A DNA stretch of 64,000 nt from Ceratotherium simum simum (Eukaryota; Chordata; Mammalia; Perissodactyla; Rhinocerotidae), in assembly GCF_000283155.1 (NCBI RefSeq), contig NW_004454177.1:1858128-1922127 (forward strand). The letters run 5' to 3'. Positions 60,244-64,000 of the stretch are shown here, in pieces. The notes under the pieces are model-generated. The model was given only the letters and a program-made list of their open reading frames with translations, searched no databases and was not told the origin of the DNA. Each line of letters starts with the position of its first letter. Positions within the stretch are counted from its first letter, which is position 1. Position numbers and translations under genes: made by a program.

Positions 60244-60514
60244 AATTTAATTAATTAATTAATTAATTTTTTTGTGAGGAGGACCAGCCCTGAGCTAACA
60301 TCCAATACCCGTCCTCCTCTTTTTTTTTTTTGCTGAGGAAGACTGGCCCTGGGCTAAGATCCGCACCCATCTTCCTCCACCTTATATGGGACGCTGCCAC
60401 AGCATGGCTTAACAAGGAGTGCGTCAGTGCGAGCCCGGGATCCGAACTGGCGAACCCTGGGCCACCGCAGTGGAGCACGCGCACTTAACTGCTTGTGCCA
60501 CCGGGCCGGCCCCA
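60244..60514 (-). mobile_element. ERE SINE with TSD, antisense
   Basis: Antisense ERE flanked by gcattaattt at 60,234-60,243 and 60,515-60,524. Its tail has become an aatt/ttaa simple repeat at 60,244-60,268. It forms an inverted pair with the sense ERE that ends 46 bases to the left. Confidence 0.9.
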
Positions 60515-60929
60515 GCATTAATTTTATTTTTTATGATGCTGCATTAAAATATTATTTATCTTGATTACTGAGTTTTTTGGCTCCATCTTAAATTTGCACC
60601 TGAGACAAGTGCCTCACTCATCTGACTTTAGTCCTAGCCCTAATTCATTTGATTTTAGTGTGTGCACCTGTAGCAAATGAAATAGTTAAAAAAAAATTGC
60701 CTCAATTATAGAGAAAGTGCATGCTTCCTTGAGGAAGCATAGATTAAGAAGATAATGAATGTATATAATATAGCCTGCAAAATCATGGAATAATCATTAT
60801 CCTTATAATCTCAACAGTTAGTGGTTGCTTGTTTTTAGATTTCTGCTAGGTGTTTTCTAGAATGCTGTGATCACAGGTGGTGCCTTCCTTCTTGGAATTT
60901 ACAATCTAGCAGGATATACACAGGGGACA

Positions 60930-61700
60930 TTTAAAGGCAGTTGACATTTATAAGCACACACAATGTTCTAGATGCTCTGTGAAGCGGGTTTACATGCTTT
61001 ATCCTCATGATAATATTATAGCGATTTTAAAAAATAGCCAATTTTTAGAGTACTTCTTAGTTCAAAACAAAATTGAGCAGAAAGTACAGAGTTCCCATAT
61101 ACCCACTTCCCCTCTTACATGCATAGCCTCCCCCACTATCAATATCCCCTGCCAGAGTGGTACATTTGTTACAAGTGAGAATGTATATTGACATGTCATT
61201 ATCACCCAGAGTCCATAGTTTACATTAAGGTTTTCTCTTAGTGTTATACATTCTATGGGTTTTGACAAATGTATAATGACACGTATCCACCAACATAGTA
61301 TCATATAGAATAGTTTCACTGCCCTAATAATCCTCTCTGCTCTGCCTACTCATCCCTCCCTCCCCCAGTCCCTGCAACCAATCCTTTTACTGTCTCCATA
61401 GTTTTACCTTTTCCAGAATGTTATATAGTTGGAATCATACAGTATGTAGCCTTTTCAAATTGGCTTCTTTCACCTAGTAATATGCATTTAAGTTTCCTCC
61501 ACGTCTTCTCATGGCTTCATAGCTCCTTTCTTTTTAGTGTTGAATAATATTCCATTTATGGATGTTATTATATCTGTTTTCATATGAGGAAAATGAGGCC
61601 CAGAGAGGTAAAGTACCTATACCAAAGTCAAAATGACCAGAGAGCTGAGATTTGAGCTCCAAATCTCCTGACGCCAATTTGAGTACTATTTCTTCAAATC
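60930..61700 (-). mobile_element. MIR SINE, split by L1
   Basis: The reversed MIR 3' half lies at 60,930-61,035 (ttctagatgctctgtgaagc) and the reversed 5' half at 61,561-61,700 (aggaaaatgaggcccagaga; tttgagctccaaatctcctg). An L1 separates them. Confidence 0.65.
61040..61560 (-). mobile_element. Old L1 3' UTR, antisense, inside MIR
   Basis: Landmarks: gcagaaagtacagagttccc, cttacatgcatagcctcccc, catacagtatgtagcctttt and gtgttgaataatattccatt. Diverged and 5' truncated. Confidence 0.85.
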
Positions 61701-61922
61701 TACAGTTGCCTCAGAGAAGAAAGTAGAGGACATTGTCCGAACACATATGGGTACCAAAGAAAGTGAGTTGATGGGGCCTTGAATGAAGGGAATTGGTTTT
61801 AGAACTTCATTTTTAGATAAGGAACGATTGAGACAAGTTGCCATTTGTTCTTTGGTGATTCCAGGAGCACTTCATGGACTGAGGAGTCAGTGGAGTTAGG
61901 AGGCATTTTTTAAAGGCTTCTT

Positions 61923-62163
61923 TTTTTTTTTTTGTGAGGAGATCAGCCCTGTGCTAACATCCGCCAATCCTCCTCTTTTTTTGCTGAGGAAGACGGCCCT
62001 GGGCTAACATCTGTGCCCATCTTCCTCCACTTTATATGGGACGCCGCCACAGCATGGCTTGCCAAGCAGTGCGTCGGTGCACGCCCGGGATCCGAACCAG
62101 CGAACCCCGGGCCGCCGCAGCGGAGCGTGCGCACTTAACCGCTTGCGCCACCGGGCCGGCCCC
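61923..62163 (-). mobile_element. ERE SINE with exact TSD, antisense
   Basis: Antisense ERE flanked by taaaggcttctt at 61,911-61,922 and 62,164-62,175. It keeps many CpG sites and a long T run, so it looks fairly young. Pol III boxes are intact on the minus strand. Confidence 0.95.
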
Positions 62164-62434
62164 TAAAGGCTTCTTAAGGGATGAAAGATAGACTGGGATT
62201 TGGGAGTTTTGCAGGTATGAGATGTAAATTGAGAAACATGGAAGGACATGTGAACAAGTTAATTTGTTGAGAAACTGCCCATACAAAGCACATGTAGTCT
62301 CGTATGCCAGCTATCACATTAGCACAACTAAAGGATGACAAAAGCAAAACTCTTTCAATAGAATCAAGTTTATGTTTCTCTTGTTTTGATATTTTTCTTC
62401 CCCACTTAACAATGTGTCTAAAGTAGGTATTGAC

Positions 62435-62672
62435 AACAGTTGCATTTATGAAGCACTTACCGTGTGTCACGCCTGGTGCTAACTACTGTATATGTATTTA
62501 TTTAATTCCCACATGTCTATAAAGTACGTTCTGTTATTCTGCCCATTCTACAGAGAAGGAAATTCCACATCGAAAGAGAAGTAATTGGCCAAGAACAGAC
62601 AGCTAGTATATGCTGGAGTGAAATTTGAACCCATGTTATTCTGATTTCAGATCCCAGACTCTCATTCACTAC
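62435..62672 (-). mobile_element. MIR SINE, near full length
   Basis: Reverse MIR: catttatgaagcacttaccg, tatttatttaattcccacat, cccattctacagagaaggaa and gtgaaatttgaacccatgtt. Confidence 0.85.
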
Positions 62673-63250
62673 ATTTAGTAGAATCTGGCATGAAAATGTG
62701 TTAACTGATGTTAATTTTTCCTCACCACATGTGATCATCCTCTTTAAACTTCTGAAAAGAGTCATGCAGGAGAACTTAGCATCACTGAACACACATTAAA
62801 TCTATCATTCAATAAGGATGTCTATGATATTTGTTTTTTGTCTTTGATGTATCTGCATTTATGTGTAGTTATACCAGACAAACATTGTCACTTTTAAAAG
62901 TAGAGAATTAAAGTCATATTGAGTTGGCATATTGGCCAAGCCTTACATATTGCATCAACATCCCTTAATGAATAGAATAAATTCATTATAAATTAATCCT
63001 GGATAAAAATAAATAAATCCTGGATAAATGTTGTTTCGACTTTTTATGTGTTGGCCCTGTTGCATGTGGTACTAGTTGGATGCCTAATAAAGACAGACAT
63101 GGTAATTAAAAATGCCTAGGAGGAGAAAAGATGTTAGGAGCATGTGTGAGTTTAATACTGGCTCTAAAATACTCACGTGCTCTCTCAAGTGAAGACTCAG
63201 ATTGATCAGTCCCATTCTCTAAACTTTATATGCTCTTTCTTTCTATAAGG
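62673..63250. other. Unique AT-rich sequence, no gene seen
   Basis: Contains a short direct repeat (ctggataaa, twice, near 63,000-63,025). Nothing else recognised. Confidence 0.4.
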
Positions 63251-63254
63251 TGGG

Positions 63255-63380
63255 CCAAAAAATAGTGTAGTATTGACTCAGGAGTCCTGACCTATCTACA
63301 AATTAGCTGTGTGGCTTTCTGCAACTTTGGACATTGGTTTTCCTCTGTTGCAACAGGGGAAAGGGTTGGACACATTGTGT
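63255..63380 (+). mobile_element. MIR SINE, partial
   Basis: Forward MIR: ttagctgtgtggctttctgc, then ggttttcctctgttgcaaca. Confidence 0.65.
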
Positions 63381-63539
63381 TCCTTGGCCTATGACTTGAT
63401 GATATTTGGGCATGTGCTTCAGCCTAGTCTTCTTAATTCAGGTGCACAAGCTGGATCTTCATCTTGTAAAATCTTTATTTATTATTTTTCACTATAATCA
63501 CAAAGCATCAATTAGACAACCTTCATTGCTTTCAATAAT

Positions 63540-63645
63540 TATGGTGACTTATGTCTGTATAGCTCTCAGTAGTTTATAAAGCTTCATTACACACTATGTC
63601 TCATTTTATCTCTCAATAACCTAGACGAAGGGAGACAAGGTCAAA
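63540..63645 (-). mobile_element. MIR SINE, partial
   Basis: Reverse MIR 3' half: ctctcagtagtttataaagc, then tctcattttatctctcaata. Confidence 0.6.
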
Positions 63646-63684
63646 CATGGGTTTGAGTTACTTAAATTCCTTATCTGAAATGTG

Positions 63685-63795
63685 CATGATATTATATCTA
63701 TCTTCTCAGTCAGCAGTGAGGGAAAAATAAGATCATACATGTAACATGCTTAGCAGGGAGTCTACCACATAATCAATGTTGAACACGTGTTGGCT
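63685..63795 (+). mobile_element. MIR SINE 3' part
   Basis: Forward MIR 3' half: gtgagggaaaaataagatca, tgtaacatgcttagcaggga and taatcaatgttgaacacg. Confidence 0.55.
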
Positions 63796-64000
63796 GTTTT
63801 TTTGGTGGCTTGTTCCAGCTGTCACACATTCCTGATGACAGAGCTGTTCTAACTCAAAGACAAGTGCTCTTACTAATATACTCTACTGTTTTTCGAGTCT
63901 GGGAGGGGAACTAGAAGGAAATTTTCTTCCAGGGAAAGAGTGGACCATTGGCTTTAACCTTGGATCTATGTATGCCCAGTATATTCACTCAGTGTGCTCT

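Overview
The window reads as mammalian nuclear DNA from an odd-toed ungulate (horse, rhinoceros or tapir lineage). The main evidence is several tRNA-derived SINEs of the equine repetitive element (ERE) type, beginning GGGCCGGCCC..GTGGC, together with a matching set of L1 3' ends. MIR, L2, ERVL and hAT-Charlie relics are ordinary mammalian repeats. I assigned repeat families from memory of consensus sequences, not by a search, so subfamily names and outer edges are approximate (usually within 10-30 bases unless a target-site duplication fixes them).

I find no protein-coding gene, no convincing exon and no functional RNA gene. All long open frames are short, have no recognisable cellular domain, and most lie in transposon relics or simple repeats. 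The window is best read as intergenic or deep intronic sequence.

Layout. 1-1,320: a cut-off ERE, the end of an MLT1-type LTR and an antisense endogenous-retrovirus fragment. 1,700-7,300: mostly unique sequence with a sense L2. 7,322-19,885: a dense nested pile. An antisense L2 was split by an old L1, which was itself split by a younger L1, and separately by an antisense ERVL provirus with both LTRs. The provirus later received an L1 and an ERE, each with exact target-site duplications; another ERE hit the L2 nearby. 19,890-22,850: MLT1-type LTR, L2, L1 3' end and a GT repeat. 22,850-53,700: long unique stretches, with isolated MIR and L2 relics, two old L1 pieces, an hAT element and an AT-rich inverted repeat. 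53,700-64,000: a purine-rich tract, a younger L1, four EREs (two forming a close inverted pair), and L2/MIR relics interrupted by L1.

No genes here work together in a pathway. The more interesting content is the insertion history, some recent-looking insertions, structure-forming sequences, and a few unique stretches with transcription-factor-like motifs. I saw nothing resembling a new biological system.
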